Assembly (NCBI GenBank): GCA_002049455.2
Contig: KV919171.1
Location: 1 to 56,346, forward strand
Direction of reading: 5' to 3'
Length of the DNA: 56,346 nucleotides
Origin: Porphyra umbilicalis
Taxonomy: Eukaryota > Rhodophyta > Bangiophyceae > Bangiales > Bangiaceae
This document shows positions 22,139 to 34,479 of the stretch, one piece after another. Numbering within the stretch: the stretch's first letter is position 1; the number at the start of each line of letters is the position of its first letter. The notes under the pieces are model-generated. The model saw nothing but the letters and a program-made list of their open reading frames with translations. It was not told where the DNA came from and made no database searches. The translations under genes were made by a program, and so were the position numbers.

Positions 22139-22280
22139 TGGCTGCACACCACCCAGTGTTCCAGCCCAAGGCGCACGACGTCGGCGGCATCCTCCTTCCC
22201 TGCCACATTGCGTTACTTGTAGGAGGGCGGTGCACAGCTCGGCGACACCAAACAAGGTGCGTTGCTTCTTGCTTGCCAGT

Positions 22281-23108
22281 ATGGACCAGTGTGCGGTCGA
22301 GCCTCTTCGTGTGCTGAGGAGTTTTGATGTGCTGAGCGGGACCTGGCCGAAGCTCCAATACAAGATGACGGTCGTTGTTGCCTCCAAAGGGCCGAAGCGG
22401 CTGTGCGCAACCACTGGCGTGCGTATAGCCAATCTTGGCGACGTCACCAAGCGGACCGATCTTCGCTTCGAGGTCGTCAACTACTCCGACATTTGCCCGC
22501 TGTTTGACGCCCGGCGGCACTCGGAGGCGGTTTTTGCTGCAGCATCGCCCGGGCGGGCGCTGTACGTGAAGGAGCTGAGCGTGTCGTCCTTCAGCGGCCC
22601 CGCTTCCATGCCTTACGCCAAGAAGGTTGCGACGCAGGAGACCTACGTGTGCGAGCTGCTGTCAAGAGCCGGCTCTCGTCACGAGAACCTTGCCCAGTAC
22701 CTCGGGTGTATCGTACGTGACGGGTGTGTGGCGGCTCTGGTCTTCCCCAAGTACTACGAGACGTTGGCGGAGCGGCTGGAGCGGGGGTGCGAGCCTGCGG
22801 ACGTTGCGGTGGTGGTCCGAGGGCTGCGGTCTGCGATCGCACACCTACACAGCAAGGGCCTGAGCCACAATGACATCAACCCGCACAACGTCATGTTTTC
22901 GGGACGGCAAGACACGACCCCGATCCTCATTGACTTTGACTCTTGTCGCGAGCTGGACGAGCCGCTGATCAAGCGCTGTACTCCCGGGTGGGGAGACCTG
23001 GATGCCACCACGGCGCGCCAGGAGCATGACGACAAGGCCGTGGAACTCATCGAGGCCCACCTGGAGAAGTATACGATGAACATCAAGGCTCAGGTCGGAC
23101 CGCTCTAG
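22281..23108 (+). CDS. Atypical protein kinase, 275 residues
   Basis: Contains the C-terminal half of a protein-kinase fold. The catalytic loop is SHNDINPHNV (H196-N197-D198), so the HRD arginine is Asn. The metal site ILIDFDSC (218-220) has DFD in place of DFG. A following PGWGDL stretch resembles the P+1 region. A possible beta-3 lysine is in ALYVKEL (about K97). The glycine-rich loop is not recognisable. The usual large C-lobe is shortened, ending about 55 residues after DFD. Such architecture is common in fast-evolving kinase-like families and in lipopolysaccharide-kinase-like folds. Start chosen at the first ATG (22281); the frame is open 51 bases further upstream. No neighbour explains its role. 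Confidence 0.75.
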   Translation: MDQCAVEPLRVLRSFDVLSGTWPKLQYKMTVVVASKGPKRLCATTGVRIANLGDVTKRTDLRFEVVNYSDICPLFDARRHSEAVFAAASPGRALYVKELSVSSFSGPASMPYAKKVATQETYVCELLSRAGSRHENLAQYLGCIVRDGCVAALVFPKYYETLAERLERGCEPADVAVVVRGLRSAIAHLHSKGLSHNDINPHNVMFSGRQDTTPILIDFDSCRELDEPLIKRCTPGWGDLDATTARQEHDDKAVELIEAHLEKYTMNIKAQVGPL

Positions 23109-23109
23109 C

Positions 23110-25600
23110 TCGCCGGTGTTGCGGAGACCGTTGGGGGGTGAGGGTTGCGCGGGGGATGCAAGTAGAGAAGTCCAATGTTGGATGACCCACACGATTTTAA
23201 AACATTTCGGGAGTAGGGCACAGGTTGCAGCGGGAAAGAATGGGTGTGCAGTATTCAAGAAGGCGCGAAGCGCAACGAACAGCCTCGGAGCATACAACCC
23301 CAAAACGCCGGGGCAAGGCAAGTACCATAGAGAAACAACACTACCCGACACGCCGGGACCGCCGACACCGGACCGCCCGCCGCTCGACGCGTCGAGGGCC
23401 GTGCCCCGCGCCGTCGCCACTGCCGTGCGGCGGTTCGCGCGGCCGCCACGGTGGCCGTGACGCCGGCAGCGACGGCAGCGGCACCGCCGCCCATGCAGCG
23501 CCACGCCCGGTGCCGGGGGGGGGGGGGGGGGGGGGGGGGACGGAGGGGCCGCTGGGTAGGGGGTGCGGACGGCACCGCCGCTACCGACGGCGACGCGGGG
23601 CCCGAGGGCGAGCGGCCGCCACGCGCGGCGCCACCAGACGACGCGCGCGGCGCCACCGCCGCGTCCGCGGCCGCGTGTGCGGTGCGCGTGTCTGCCCCCG
23701 CCCTCGCCCCGTGGCGCGGCCGTGGCCGCCCAGCTAGCCCCGGGCGGGGACACGCGGCGCGCGGCAGCGTCGGCGGCGCCGTCGGCGGCGGCACCCCCCC
23801 ACCGCGCCGTCGCCGGCCCGTGGCCACCCGCCGGCGACCGCAGCAGCGGCGGCGCCCGCCCCCGACGGCCCGTCGCCTCGTGCCGTCGTCCGCGCGCTCG
23901 TGCCAGCCGACGCGCCGCCGCCACGGGCAGAGGCGCCGACGCCGCCAAGGGATAGGGGCGAGGGGGCGCCCCCCGCCCGCCCCCCTCCCCCCGCCCTTTC
24001 CCCCCAGTGACCGCTCGCCGCGGCGCCGCGGTCTGCCCTCCCCTCGGCGCTGCTGCCGGCAGCGGGCGAGCGCCGCGCGTCCGTCACCGCCGCCTGCCGC
24101 GCCGGCGGGTGAGGCCGACGGCGGCCGTGTCGACACCGCCCGCCCGCCCGCCCCGACCGGTGCTAGTCGTAGCGGCGGCCGCGACCGGCGGTCGTGCGCG
24201 CGTGCGCGTGTCGAGCGCACCGCCGCCGCCGCCCGTGGCCACCCCCCCGTGGTGCGCGGCGGCACGGGCAGGGCGCACCCAAACGGCGGCGGCGCGACAC
24301 GGCCGTCGTCGGCCGCCACGCCCCCGCCCCCGCGCACCCACTCCGCGGCACCACCCGACGCCGACCACCGCGGTTGACGACGGCCGCGTCGGCTATCCCC
24401 CCGACCGGCACCCCACCGCCCCCGCCGACGGCGCTCCCACCGCCGCGGCGCGCGGCGCCCCACCCCCCACGACGACCACACGGGCGCCACAGCGGCGGCG
24501 GCGGCGCCGGCGGCGGCGGCCGCCCGCGCGACGCGGCGGCGGCGCCGACGCACGTTGCCGCCGCTACTGCGGCGGCCGAAGCGGCGAGCCGCACCGCCAC
24601 CACCCGCTGCAGGCACAGGGGGGGGGAGAGGGGGCACCGCCGCCGGCAACGCCGACGCTGTCCCCGTCGCCGGCGTGGGCGGCGGCGGCCGAGGCGCCGC
24701 CGCTCGCGACGCTGCGTCGTCGACGGCCGGCGACGGCGGCGGTGGCGCGGGGGGGGGGGGTGGGCGGCGTTGGCGGCGGGGGCGGGGGGGGGGAGGGATG
24801 GCCGTGCAGCCGCCGCGGGCGTGGCGGGCGGTGGGGGTCCGACCGTCCCGCCAGCCACGTGCCGCAAGGCGGTGGCACGACGCGCCGCCGCCTCCACCGC
24901 CGACGCGCGCGTTCGTACCGTCAGTCCCGCCGCGTCGTGATTTCGTCTTGGGGCACGAGATGCGTCCACGACCTGGATTCAAAGGCACGGCATGGCGACG
25001 GCGCGGCCCCTTTGCCAGAGTGCGGCGGCACCGCGCGGTAGTGACGGACCGTGCCGCACGCGTCCCGCACGCCGCCGTGGGCGCACGCGACCCGCGCGCC
25101 CCCCCCCCCACCCCCACCCCGTCATCACACCCCGCCACAACGACAGACCGCCCGCGGCGTCGGCGGCACACCCACCCCCCCGCCCGCCCCGTCGTGGCCC
25201 AGACGGGCGGGGTGGTCCGCCGCCCGCCGCCCCGGCGCGCCATGGCCAGACAGCGGGGCGACGCGGCGGTCTACGTCCCGCCCGCCGCCCCGCGCCCGCC
25301 GTGACGGGCCGCGGTGGTCGACGCCATGCCGCGCCGTTGACCGCCGTCGACGCCGGCCGCTGCCGTCGGCCGACTGGGTGCCGCGCCATCACACCCGCCA
25401 CGGCCGGGGCGGGGGCAGCGGCCCGCCGCCCCGCCGACGGCGCCGACCCCCGTCGAGCCGGCGGCTACACCCCGCCCGCCCCGAGACTGTTCCCCCCTCC
25501 GCCCCCGCCCCCCGCCGTGCCCCCCTCCCCCCCCCCCCACGGTCGTCCGGTCATGGGAGCCCTCCCCCGGCCTCGTCCTGCGGTCCGCCCCCCCCCCCCC
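23110..25600. other. Very GC-rich low-complexity block, no gene resolved
   Basis: Nearly all frames are open and yield Ala/Arg/Pro/Gly text. A minus-strand stretch near 24870-24969 (LTVRTRASAVEAAARRATAL) looks the most protein-like and could be an exon of an unresolved gene. A G-run at 23515-23540 and C-runs make frame tracking unreliable. Confidence 0.4.
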
Positions 25601-25619
25601 CCCCCATCGTCGTGCGATC

Positions 25620-26335
25620 GTGTCACCCCCCACCCCCCCCCCCCCCCACGTGGCGCACCGCCAATGCGTCTGGGCCGCCGCCACTGGCCGCGCAGCCCCC
25701 GTCGCGGCGGCCTTGCGCGCCGACCCCGCCCGCACTACGACCGCCATCGACGCGGCTGGCCGGTCGGCATTGCCCCTCGCCGCCGGCCGCGGCCACGACG
25801 CGGTCATGCGGCTGCTCCTCGCCGCCGCTGTGCGCCCCGACGCGGTGCCGCCCAGAACGGGTTGCCGGCAGACCCGCTGCGCTCGCCGAGGCGGCGGGCG
25901 GCGGCCACGCGGCCGTGACGCGCACGCTACTGGCGCGCGGGCGCGGGCGTGGGCGCCGCCTCGCCGGCGGGCGTGACGCCCGCGGGCCGCGCGGTCACCC
26001 ACCACCCGCCGCAGCGGCGGGCGCTCGTGACGCGCGCGGCGCTGGTGGCGTGGGGGGCGCCCCTGGGGCACCTGCCGCCGGGCGTGTCGGCGACGGGCAA
26101 GCCGCTCTACCCGCCGGTGTGTGCGTGGGGGGGGGGGGGGGGCGTCACCGTTGTGCCGGCCACCCCGCTGTCGTCGGCGGCGGCGCGGCGGGTGGCGGCG
26201 GCGCGCCTGTACGTGGAGTTGGGGGATGTGGCGGCGGCCGCGGGGTTGCCGCCGCCGCCACTTCCACCGCCGCTGCCGCCGCCGCTGCTGGGGGGGGCGC
26301 GGGGGGGAGAGCGCAGGGGTGGGGGGGAGGGAGCT
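25620..26335 (+). pseudogene. Ankyrin-repeat protein fragment with frame breaks
   Basis: Three consecutive ankyrin-like units can be read: one around VWAAATGRAAPVAAALRAD, one with DAAGRSALPLAAGRGHDAVM, and one with GRPAALAEAAGGGHAAVTRT. The third needs a frame change near 25855, and the following text (PAGVTPAGRAVTHH onward) needs another near 25945. The frame after that runs into a G-run at 26131. It may be a decayed gene or a real one with sequence errors; no start is evident. Confidence 0.5.
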
Positions 26336-26562
26336 CCCAGCGTGCACGTGTGGGTGGGTGACCGCGTCGCCGCCGACGGTCGCCGCCGCTGGCGCCGCCG
26401 CCGCGGCGGCTGCCGCCCCCGCCGCGGCTTCCAGCGTTTGCCGACGGCGGATAGGGGCGGGGCGGGCCGACCCCCCGCCGGTCCTTGCGCGGTCGCGCTG
26501 TGTCGGGCGGGCGCCCCCCGACGGGGCGGTGGGTGTGCCTCGGCCTCGGGGGGGGGGGCCCT

Positions 26563-27030
26563 CCCCCACCGCCCCAAGTTGCGCGCGGCGACCGCGCGCA
26601 GCGACTTTCGGGGTTCGACGCGCCCACAATGACCCGCGGGCGATCGTGCCTTTGCGCCGGCTTTTGTTGCGGCAGCTCATCGGCGATTTCTGACGCCATC
26701 TAGCGGCGCGGTTAGAGGCGCCCCGTCGCGCGGCGGTTGGTCCCACCCGCCCGCCCGTGCGCCGTGTCGGCCGCCGCGCCTGCCGTGCGCAGGTGCGCTG
26801 CGCGGCGGAGTGACGGCCCCTGCCGTGGGCGTCGCGCGTCGCCGGTGGGCCGCCGCCGCTGCGGTGGCGGCGGCGGCATCCGTTTCCCCGCCCCATGCGC
26901 CCCCCGCCACGGCAACGTGGCTGTACGTGCCCCCGAGCGCGCTCGCGGCTATGGAGCCGGCCGGCGTGCCCGGCGTCGCTGCGTCGCCGAGCGCGCCACC
27001 GCCCTGAAGGCCAGGGTATTGCACGCACGT
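26563..27030 (+). repeat. Second copy of the 470-bp interspersed repeat
   Basis: Direct-orientation partner of 21113-21583. The small frame 26810-27007 encodes MTAPAVGVARRRW... and ends SPSAPPP with the same stop position as the first copy, including the shared stretch SPPHAPPATATWL. Here it follows the ankyrin fragment, so it may have begun as a gene's 3' end. Confidence 0.75.
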
Positions 27031-30000
27031 GCCCGGAATTTATTAGCGAAGCTTCTAGTAGGGATCCATTCGCGTTCTCAACGCTCAGGCAGCCACGTTG
27101 CATGAAATTGATGGCCCTGGTCTGTTTGATGGTCACCCTCTAGGCCATGTGATTGGATGATCCCATCTGTACGCCCAATCACGCGTATCCACGTTTCAGC
27201 ATTCGATGGCCTACGATCGCTCTAGTCCAGAAGGATTACAAATGCGAGCGATTACAGCTTCCTCCAAAAGCGTTTACAGATGCCTTCCTGGAACCCCCAC
27301 TGTACTCCACACAAGAGCCCCGAAATGGTCAGCAGCGCGCATCTTTGCGGCCATATCAGCACCGCGTCTCCGCCCTCTTCCGTCGTCTCGCCATCTCGCC
27401 CCTCCGTCGGGCCTTTCACAGCACCCCTCCATCGTCGTCACCGCACCACCGTGCTCTCTCTTGGACGCGCTCGCCACATCCGCCCCTTTCTTTGCCCCCG
27501 CGCGCCGCATCCGCCCATTTCTTTCCCCCCCCCCTTCCCCCCCTCCGCACACCATGCACGTTGCGCTGCACTCAGGTACGTTTTTTCTTCAATGTGTTCC
27601 TCGTCCTTCCCCGTCCCCCCCCGAGCCCCAGCCGGGTTGTTTACTCTTCTGTTCTTCTTTTCTTGAGGCATCTGATCGCCTCTGCTGCCGACCTCCCCCT
27701 GCGTGTGGCGGCGCGCCGGGTGCTGCGCTTGTCTGCCTTGCTGACCATTTCTTTGTGCTGAGAATCATACGACAAAGATGAAGATACCAAATGGGGACCG
27801 ACAATGGGGACGCTTTAACTGGAGAAGACAAAGGGTCACAACAACAACTGGGAAAGAGGAAAGGGACCCAACGACGTCGTGGTCAGAAGAGTGAAGGAGC
27901 AGAACGAAAGGCCTCATTACAGTGCTGAAGCTCGGAATTCTATGGCAGCATCGAAAAGAGACGCTCCCCCGATGTACAACCATTATGCTGAATACTGCAT
28001 CACATGATAAGTTAATTGCTCTGTCAGTCATCCCAACAATATTTGTAGAATGGGTGAAGCACTCGCTCGTGTGACGGGAAACACATTTGGCGCCTTGGGA
28101 TAGAATCCTTATTGTTTGAGCAAACGTTATTTTGGAGTTGGACACACCGTTCGACTCAGCTCATCGAGATCTGTCCTGTGAGGCTATCTCCAAGTCAATC
28201 TGATCGAATGTCAAGAACTGGTGGATGCGCACTGGTGACTACTGGCTTTTTCCCAACCTGTGTGTCTGTGTTCTCACGAAAAGTGGAAGCTTCGCTACCT
28301 GGTCCCTGCCCTGGGGGACCAACTTGTACACTGCATGCATGTTGTTGTTGGTGCCATCCGGATGGCAGGGATATCCCTGCCAACGGGCGATGGCGAGTTC
28401 CAATCTGGCGGCTGCGCTAAGTTCTCGCATCAAGATCTGGGGTGATTCAGCAAGGCCCTTGCAGGTTCCATATTTCCCCCCCTTGAAGACCTGAAGAACC
28501 TGGTCATTTCGAAAACGATCTTGTGCGGCAATCTGATACGAAAAATCACTGTGTTCAGAGTGATCGGCGCGCTCTTTTTTGCATGCTCATGGGTGTGCCG
28601 CTGACAGGCTGCCGTTGAGACGGGGGTGACACGCCGTTCCCGGTCCGTTTGGTGTTGCTGATGGGCCCGTTGACCCCGACGGGAAAAGCCGGCCGCGCGG
28701 CCGCCGCGCGGTCCGCCGCGGCCGAGGTGCGCCACCCAGACGCGTCGGCGCCAGCCCACGCCCAGTTAAGACGGGTCAGATGCGGACATCAGGGTTCCGG
28801 CTCATCAATTGGCTACATAGGCTCATGTAAGCAGTTTCCAACGTGTTTCTCTGCTTTGGAGTACGTGTCAAGCATATTTTTCGTCGTGACTAACCATTAG
28901 CTCTCGTGTCTCAGAATCCCACCTGAGGAGGCCGTATCACATCTTGTGGGAGCCCCTTTTTTCGGGGTCTCTTGCACCGTCCGCCTCATTCAGAAAAAGA
29001 AAGACGGCCGACGCAACCAATCGCATGTTCGAGTCGTCTCCGCGCTGGCGCTTGATCGGGACACACCGCATCACCACATGTTCTTGTCCGGGCGGCAGTC
29101 GGCGGGGGGCACAGTGCCCAACATGCGGCTTCTCTGGAAAAAGAACTAGCGGCAGCAAAGCACGAGTGTCTAGTCACCACCCGCGTGCACTACCCGGCGC
29201 CCATGGCGAATTATTGACCAGCGGTGGACGGGCTCAGTGGGGCACTTTGTGTACCGTAAGCGACAGTTTCTTCTCCCCTGATATTCCCTTGCCCTGCCAG
29301 AAAAAAGTAGAAACTTTGGCTACCTACTTCACGCCGTGCCCCACCCAGAGGTGTCAGAATCGCGTAGCAAACCGTGTAGCATTGATGAGCGTGAAAAGCT
29401 CCATACGATTGTATAAACGACCGTAAAAGTACGTTCTGGTTCACGCTTGGTTCAGAGCCATGTGTATGAACCATCGCGCGCCCAGCGGCGGGGCGGGGGC
29501 GCCGGCGGACGACGACGACATGATACGACGGGAGGAAGCGACAGAAACTCCTCCGGCGCAACAAAAATAGGAAGAAGCACACACTGCGGTCTCAGCAGTA
29601 CAAATTCTAGGATCCGGCGGGGTCGGTGACGACGGTGGGGCAGGAGCAAGACCGACGTTCGTAGCAGGGGCAAGAAGATCGAATGCGCCGGGCACGTGTG
29701 GATATTCTTACGTGGCGGCTGTAATGCAGCAACGTGTCTCAATCCTGATGTCCGCCCTTAAATAACTGGGCGTGAGCCCCGCTCGCCGTTCCCTCCGCCG
29801 TCGCCTTTGCACTCGGTGCGTCGGCTCTCGGGACCCGGTGCGACGCCCCGGCGGCTCGCGGGGCCCAACCCGCCGCCCGGTCGACCGCCGCGCGGCGTGT
29901 CGTCCCCGCGCGGCGCCCCCGGCGCGCGATCGCGCCCCCGCCCGACCGCGCGGCCGGTCGGCCAACCCGCCCCGCCCCCCGCCGCCCGCCGCCCCCGCCG

Positions 30001-30135
30001 GCCGCGCGCCCACCCGCCGCCCGCCCCCCACCGCCCGCCGCCGTCGACGTTGCCCGCCGCCGGCGGTCGTCCCCCCCCCCCCCCCCCTCCACCTCCCTCC
30101 CTCCCCCCCCCCCCCCCCCCCTCCCCGGGTACCCC
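27031..30135. other. Long spacer; possible orphan first exon at 27554
   Basis: 27420-27553 is a pyrimidine-rich leader followed by an ATG (27554) and MHVALHS, then a donor GTACGTTTTTTC. This looks like a first exon with no identifiable continuation. 27780-29700 is mixed, lower-GC sequence without convincing frames. 29760-30135 becomes C-rich and probably holds the 5' region of the bZIP-like gene. Confidence 0.4.
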
Positions 30136-30141
30136 CCCACC

Positions 30142-30257
30142 ATGTCGCACTCGACCCCCCCTCGGCGGGCGCCGCCGGCGTCGCCGCCCTCTTCCGCCGC
30201 TTCCCCATGTCCCACACCCACCCCCAGGCGCCCGCGGCGGGCGTCGAGGCGGCGGCT

Positions 30258-30294
<37 letters not shown>

Positions 30295-32970
30295 ACGGGG
30301 CGCCCGCCCCTGCCGACGCGGCGGCGGGGGACCCCCCCCTCCCCCCCCCCCCGTTGCGGGCGCCCCCCCCCCCCCCCCCCCCCCTCCCCCCCCGCCCCCA
30401 CGAGACGGAGGAGGAGTTTGGGGAGGTGGCCGCGCACCTCGTGGCGCCCCGGCGGTCGTCTGAGGACTACCACCACCCCGTCGCGCCGCGGGCGCGGCGG
30501 CGGGGGCGGCGGTCGCGGCCGCGGCCGCCGCCGGGCGGCCGCCGCGGCGGCGACCCGGGGGCGTGGCGCCCAAAGGCGGCGGCCGCGTCGCCGTCGGCAA
30601 TGGCGGCCGAGGCGTGGGACGCGGCGGGGGGGGGGCGCGTCGAAAAGAGCGGGCGGGTGCTCGCCAGCCGCCTCGCCCGCCGCCGGTGGCTCCGCCAGTA
30701 CTTTGAGGGGGCGGTGCTCGTGCGTCCGCGGCGACGATCGGCGCCATGCCCGAACTCGACTTGATGCGGCGCTCCCACATGGGGTGGTCGTGGCTCCGCC
30801 CGGCGTCACCGCTTGCGCCCGCGCCGGCGGTTGGCGGGCGGAGCGGCGGCGGCGGCGGGGGGGCGCCGCGGGGGGCGGAGGGGGGGTCCTCCCTCGCCGT
30901 GCCCGTGTCGCCCGAGCAGCTGCACCTTTCAGTCACCCACACGCGCCTCGCCTGGTTTGCGTGTTGCCCGCCGCCGCTAGGGGGCGGGGGGGATTCGGGG
31001 CTGCCGCCGTCGCCGCTGCCGGTCCCGCAGCATCGGCCGCCGCCACCACCGCCGCCGCCGACCGCTGCGCCAAAGGAACCATTCACCACGCCAGAGGCGC
31101 GGCTGGGGCAGTGTTCGGTTGAGCTACTGCAAGACGACGGCAGCAGCGGCGGCGGGAGAGGCGGTGGGGGTCCACCCGCCGCTCCCCCCCCCCTTCCCAT
31201 TTGGACGACGCCGAGCAGGGGCCTATGGAGCTCGGCCCCGTCGTTGCGGCCTACTCGGAAATGATCATCCCTGTCACGTTTGACGCCGACGCGGGCCTCC
31301 TTTGCTGCCTGCTGCTCCGGGACCCCAACTCGCACTTGTCCAGGGGACTCACGCCGGGCACCTTTTGCCCGACCATCTTCCGCGCCATTGTCGACGTGCG
31401 CACGGCAGAGATGCTCGCCATGAGCGCGTCGGAGGATGGCGCCCTGTCGGTCGTTGAGCACACGCCCAGGAACGGGACATCCCACTCTGAGTTTTTTGTC
31501 GCCCGCGCGCCGCCGCCGACGGTCAATGGCCTCGACGGTGACGAGGGTGGCGATGGCGGCAGAGGCAGTGGTGGCCGCGGAAGCAGCGGTGGCGGCGGTG
31601 GTGGTGATGGTGGTGGTAGCAGTTGTGGTGATAGAGGTGCCGGCGGGAGCTGGGGAGGGGAGGATCTCGACGATGCGCTCGTCTCTCCCTTTGCCATGCT
31701 CTCCATCGCCGCGGCCCTCATGTCGTGCTCCGCGCCCGTGTCAACGGTAGAGAGTGCGGCGATCACCGCCACCGCCGCCATCTCATCGGCCGTCGCCGCC
31801 ACGGTGGGGGTACCCAACAGCCTCGTCTCCATCCTCGACAGCTTCACCGGCGTGTTTGGCGCGTCGGTCGCCCCACCGCCCGATGCGGTCGGCCACCCGG
31901 CCGGCGTTCCCGGCGCGCCGCCGGCAGGGCACCCGCCCGGCCCCTCCAACACCCTTTGCGCGGTCATCCGAGACGGCTGGTCTGACCCGCATGTCGTCGC
32001 GACGATTCGCGCGCGTGCGCTGCGTATGCATCCGGTGCAGCCGTTGCGGCTACGTGTGGGCGCGGCGGGTGCCCCCCGGCGGGGTGCCGCAGCGGGGGGG
32101 GGGTTGCTTATCGCTGGTGCGGGGACCGCCGCGACGGCAGCGGGCGCGACGGCGGCGGGTGGCTGCGGTGGCGCGGTCTCGATGTCGGCCGGTGCGCGGT
32201 GGTCGCTCGACAGAGACGGGGAGGGGGGGGCAGGTCGGGTCGCCGCCGACGGAGCTGAGGGGGAGAGCGGCGGCTCCCGAATGCGTCGGCAGTCGCCGTG
32301 TCAACCTCGGGCGCGGGGAGGGGGACGGCCGACCACCCGCCGGCCGGCGCCCGCGCTGGTGGCCCTCGCACCCGCACCGGCGGCGCTTCCACCCACGCCG
32401 CTGTCGCCGCACGCGCGCCCGCCCTCCCGGCGGCGCACCGACACACCGAGCCGCGACGGTCTGTCGGCGGGGCCCGCCGTCGCCGCCGCCGCCCCCGTCG
32501 CTGGCGACCATGCCGCCGCCTCTGGCGCCGCCGCCCCACCGACCACCGCTGCTGCTGCGCCCACCGTCGCCGCCACGGCTGGCGCTGCCGCCAGTGTGCC
32601 TGGCGCGGCGGCCGCCCCGCCCCCCCTCCAAAGGGCGCCGTCGCCCATGGCGCGCACGGGCCCGCGGAAACGCAACCTCCCCCGTCGCCGGGGCATCGAC
32701 TTGGCCGAATTGGCCGACGAGCGGACGCGCGCGCGCATCCTCCGCAACCGCGAGGCGGCACGGGCGTCCAACTTGCGCAAGCAGGCGGCCGCGCGGGCGG
32801 CAGCGGCGGCGGCATCGGCGGCGGCGACGACGGCCACCGAAGAGGCCACCGACGCGGCGGCCGCCACCGACGTGGCCGTGGGAGTGGCGTCGCCCAGCAG
32901 TGGGAGCGGCAGTGGCTCGACGGCGGCATTGCCCGCCGCGCCACGATGCGGAAGGGGCGTGGAGCCATGA
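30142..32970 (+). CDS. bZIP-like transcription factor, GC-rich, frame-broken
   Basis: Starts at ACCATGTCGC and ends at 32970. Near the C-terminus, RARILRNREAARASNLRK matches the bZIP basic region, with the invariant Asn and the two alanines, but Asn replaces the usually invariant Arg eight residues on. The following zipper positions are nearly all Ala, so a normal leucine zipper is not visible. The main 589-residue frame begins near 31201 and includes SEMIIPVTFDADAGLLCCLL and PGTFCPTIFRAIVDVR, an unassigned conserved-looking domain, then Gly/Ser and Pro/Ala linkers. Upstream text (VAALFRRFPMSHTHPQ, MPELDLMRRSHMGWSW) is in other frames. The breaks lie at the C-run near 30160, near 30736 and at the C10 run 31184-31193. 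DNA binding in the nucleus is inferred. Confidence 0.6.
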
Positions 32971-33295
32971 CCGCCGGCGGTGCGCCAGGGTCTTGGCTGG
33001 GGGGCGGCGGTGGGGGTGGCGGGGACGCGGACAGTCTGCCGCTGCAGCCAGAGACTGGCGGCATCCCCCACGCGCCGCTGGGGAGCTATCCCGCAAGCGG
33101 CGACGAGGCAATAAGCCATCAATGATCGTGTCGAGTAGGCCGCGGCGGCCGCCGACGGCGGCGGCGGTGCCAGCCACCCCCCCGCCCCGCCCCCGCTGCC
33201 CCGGCACGCGCAGTGGGAAGAGGCGACCGACGGGGCCTTGCAGCCGCCGCAGTAGGTCCCCCATGTTGGGCAGCGGCATGCAGGTACAGATTCGT

Positions 33296-33411
33296 GATCG
33301 GTATGCCGATCATCATTGTGGGCTTTATAGAGGGCACCGATGGCAAGTACGGACTCGTGATCGGTGTGCCGATCATCATTGTGGGCTTTATAGAGGGCAA
33401 CAACTACAGAT
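33296..33411 (+). repeat. 63-bp repeat array, left flank of protease cassette
   Basis: One full copy at 33296-33358 and a partial one from 33359, with core GATCGGTATGCCGATC then ATTGTGGGCTTTATAGAGGG. The plus-strand frame encodes PIIIVGFIEGTDGKYGLVIG. Related copies lie on the far side of the protease cassette, at 39098-39290. Confidence 0.85.
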
Positions 33412-34475
33412 TCGTGACAATGCCACAAAAAGCACAGAAGCGCAGTGGCACGGCACTCCATGTCAGATACCGCGTCCCACGTCGCAACCACACTCGCTGG
33501 CGTGCTCCTCCGCACAACACCCGGTACTCCGCACACGCAAGTGCAACTCATTGTCGCAAACGAATGAATTGGAAACGTACAAGTCGGTTGGCAACAAGAT
33601 CGACCGGGCCCCCGTCCTTGGCGACGCTTCTTGTCGGCGGGAGCGGGGCCGGGCACGGCCGACGGCGCCGGCGCCGGCACGGATGCGGGCGCTCGTCGGC
33701 GGCGGCGCCGGCGGGCGACGCGGCGTTGGTCGGCAGCAGCGCCGACGTGCACGGGGGTCTTGCTTGGCGGCGGCGGTTGTCTTGGTCGGCCGCGGCGGCA
33801 GGGACAGGGGCGTTGGTCGGCGGCGGCGGCGGCGGGGAGAGCCGACGGAGTCCCCGGCGTCGGCAGCTAGGGCCCCGGGTGGCGGTGGCGGCGGGGGCGT
33901 GCCCGTGATTTCCGCGGCGGCGGCGGGAGTCTGGGTTGGTGGCGGCGGGGGTCTTGGTTGGCGGCGGGGGGGGTCTCGGTTGGCGGCGGCGCCTACGGGG
34001 GCGGTCGCGTTGGTCGCCGGCGACGGCGGGGACGGCGACTTCGGTCGGTAGGTGGCGGGGGCAGGGGTCTTGGCCGGTAGCGGGGACGGTGGCGGGGACG
34101 GCGCACGGCGTCGGCGCCGGCGGGGATGCGGGCGTTGGTCGGCGGCGGCTACGGGGACCGCAGCGTCGGTCGGCGGCGGGGACGGGGACAGGGGCCTTGG
34201 TCGGCGGCGGCTACGGGGGCGGCAGAGTCGGTCGGTGGCGTCGCCGGCGGACACGGGGGCGTCGGTCGGCGGCGGCGGCGGGGGACGGGGCGGGGGCGGC
34301 AGAGCTGGGAAACAGCGGCCTACCGCGAAGGGGCCGTGGCCTGCAATTCAGCAGGTGCGGCTACCATACACATGGAAATAAATACACGCCCGAGAATCAG
34401 GGCGGGGAGGCTGTGCTGTGGCGCGCAGTCCGCACAGACCTCACCCCGCCGCCATGGCGAAAAGTTTTCCGGTAC
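33412..34475. repeat. Degenerate GGC-rich minisatellite
   Basis: From about 33630 to 34310 variants of GTTGGTCGGCGGCGGC alternate with GGGGACGGGG-like text in irregular units of about 25-45 bases. Open frames on both strands are by-products. No gene is seen. Confidence 0.6.
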
Positions 34476-34479
34476 ACAT

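Noticed and set aside
33463..34254. 263-residue minus-strand frame
   Set aside because: Arg/Pro-rich translation of a degenerate GGC minisatellite, with no conserved-looking segment.
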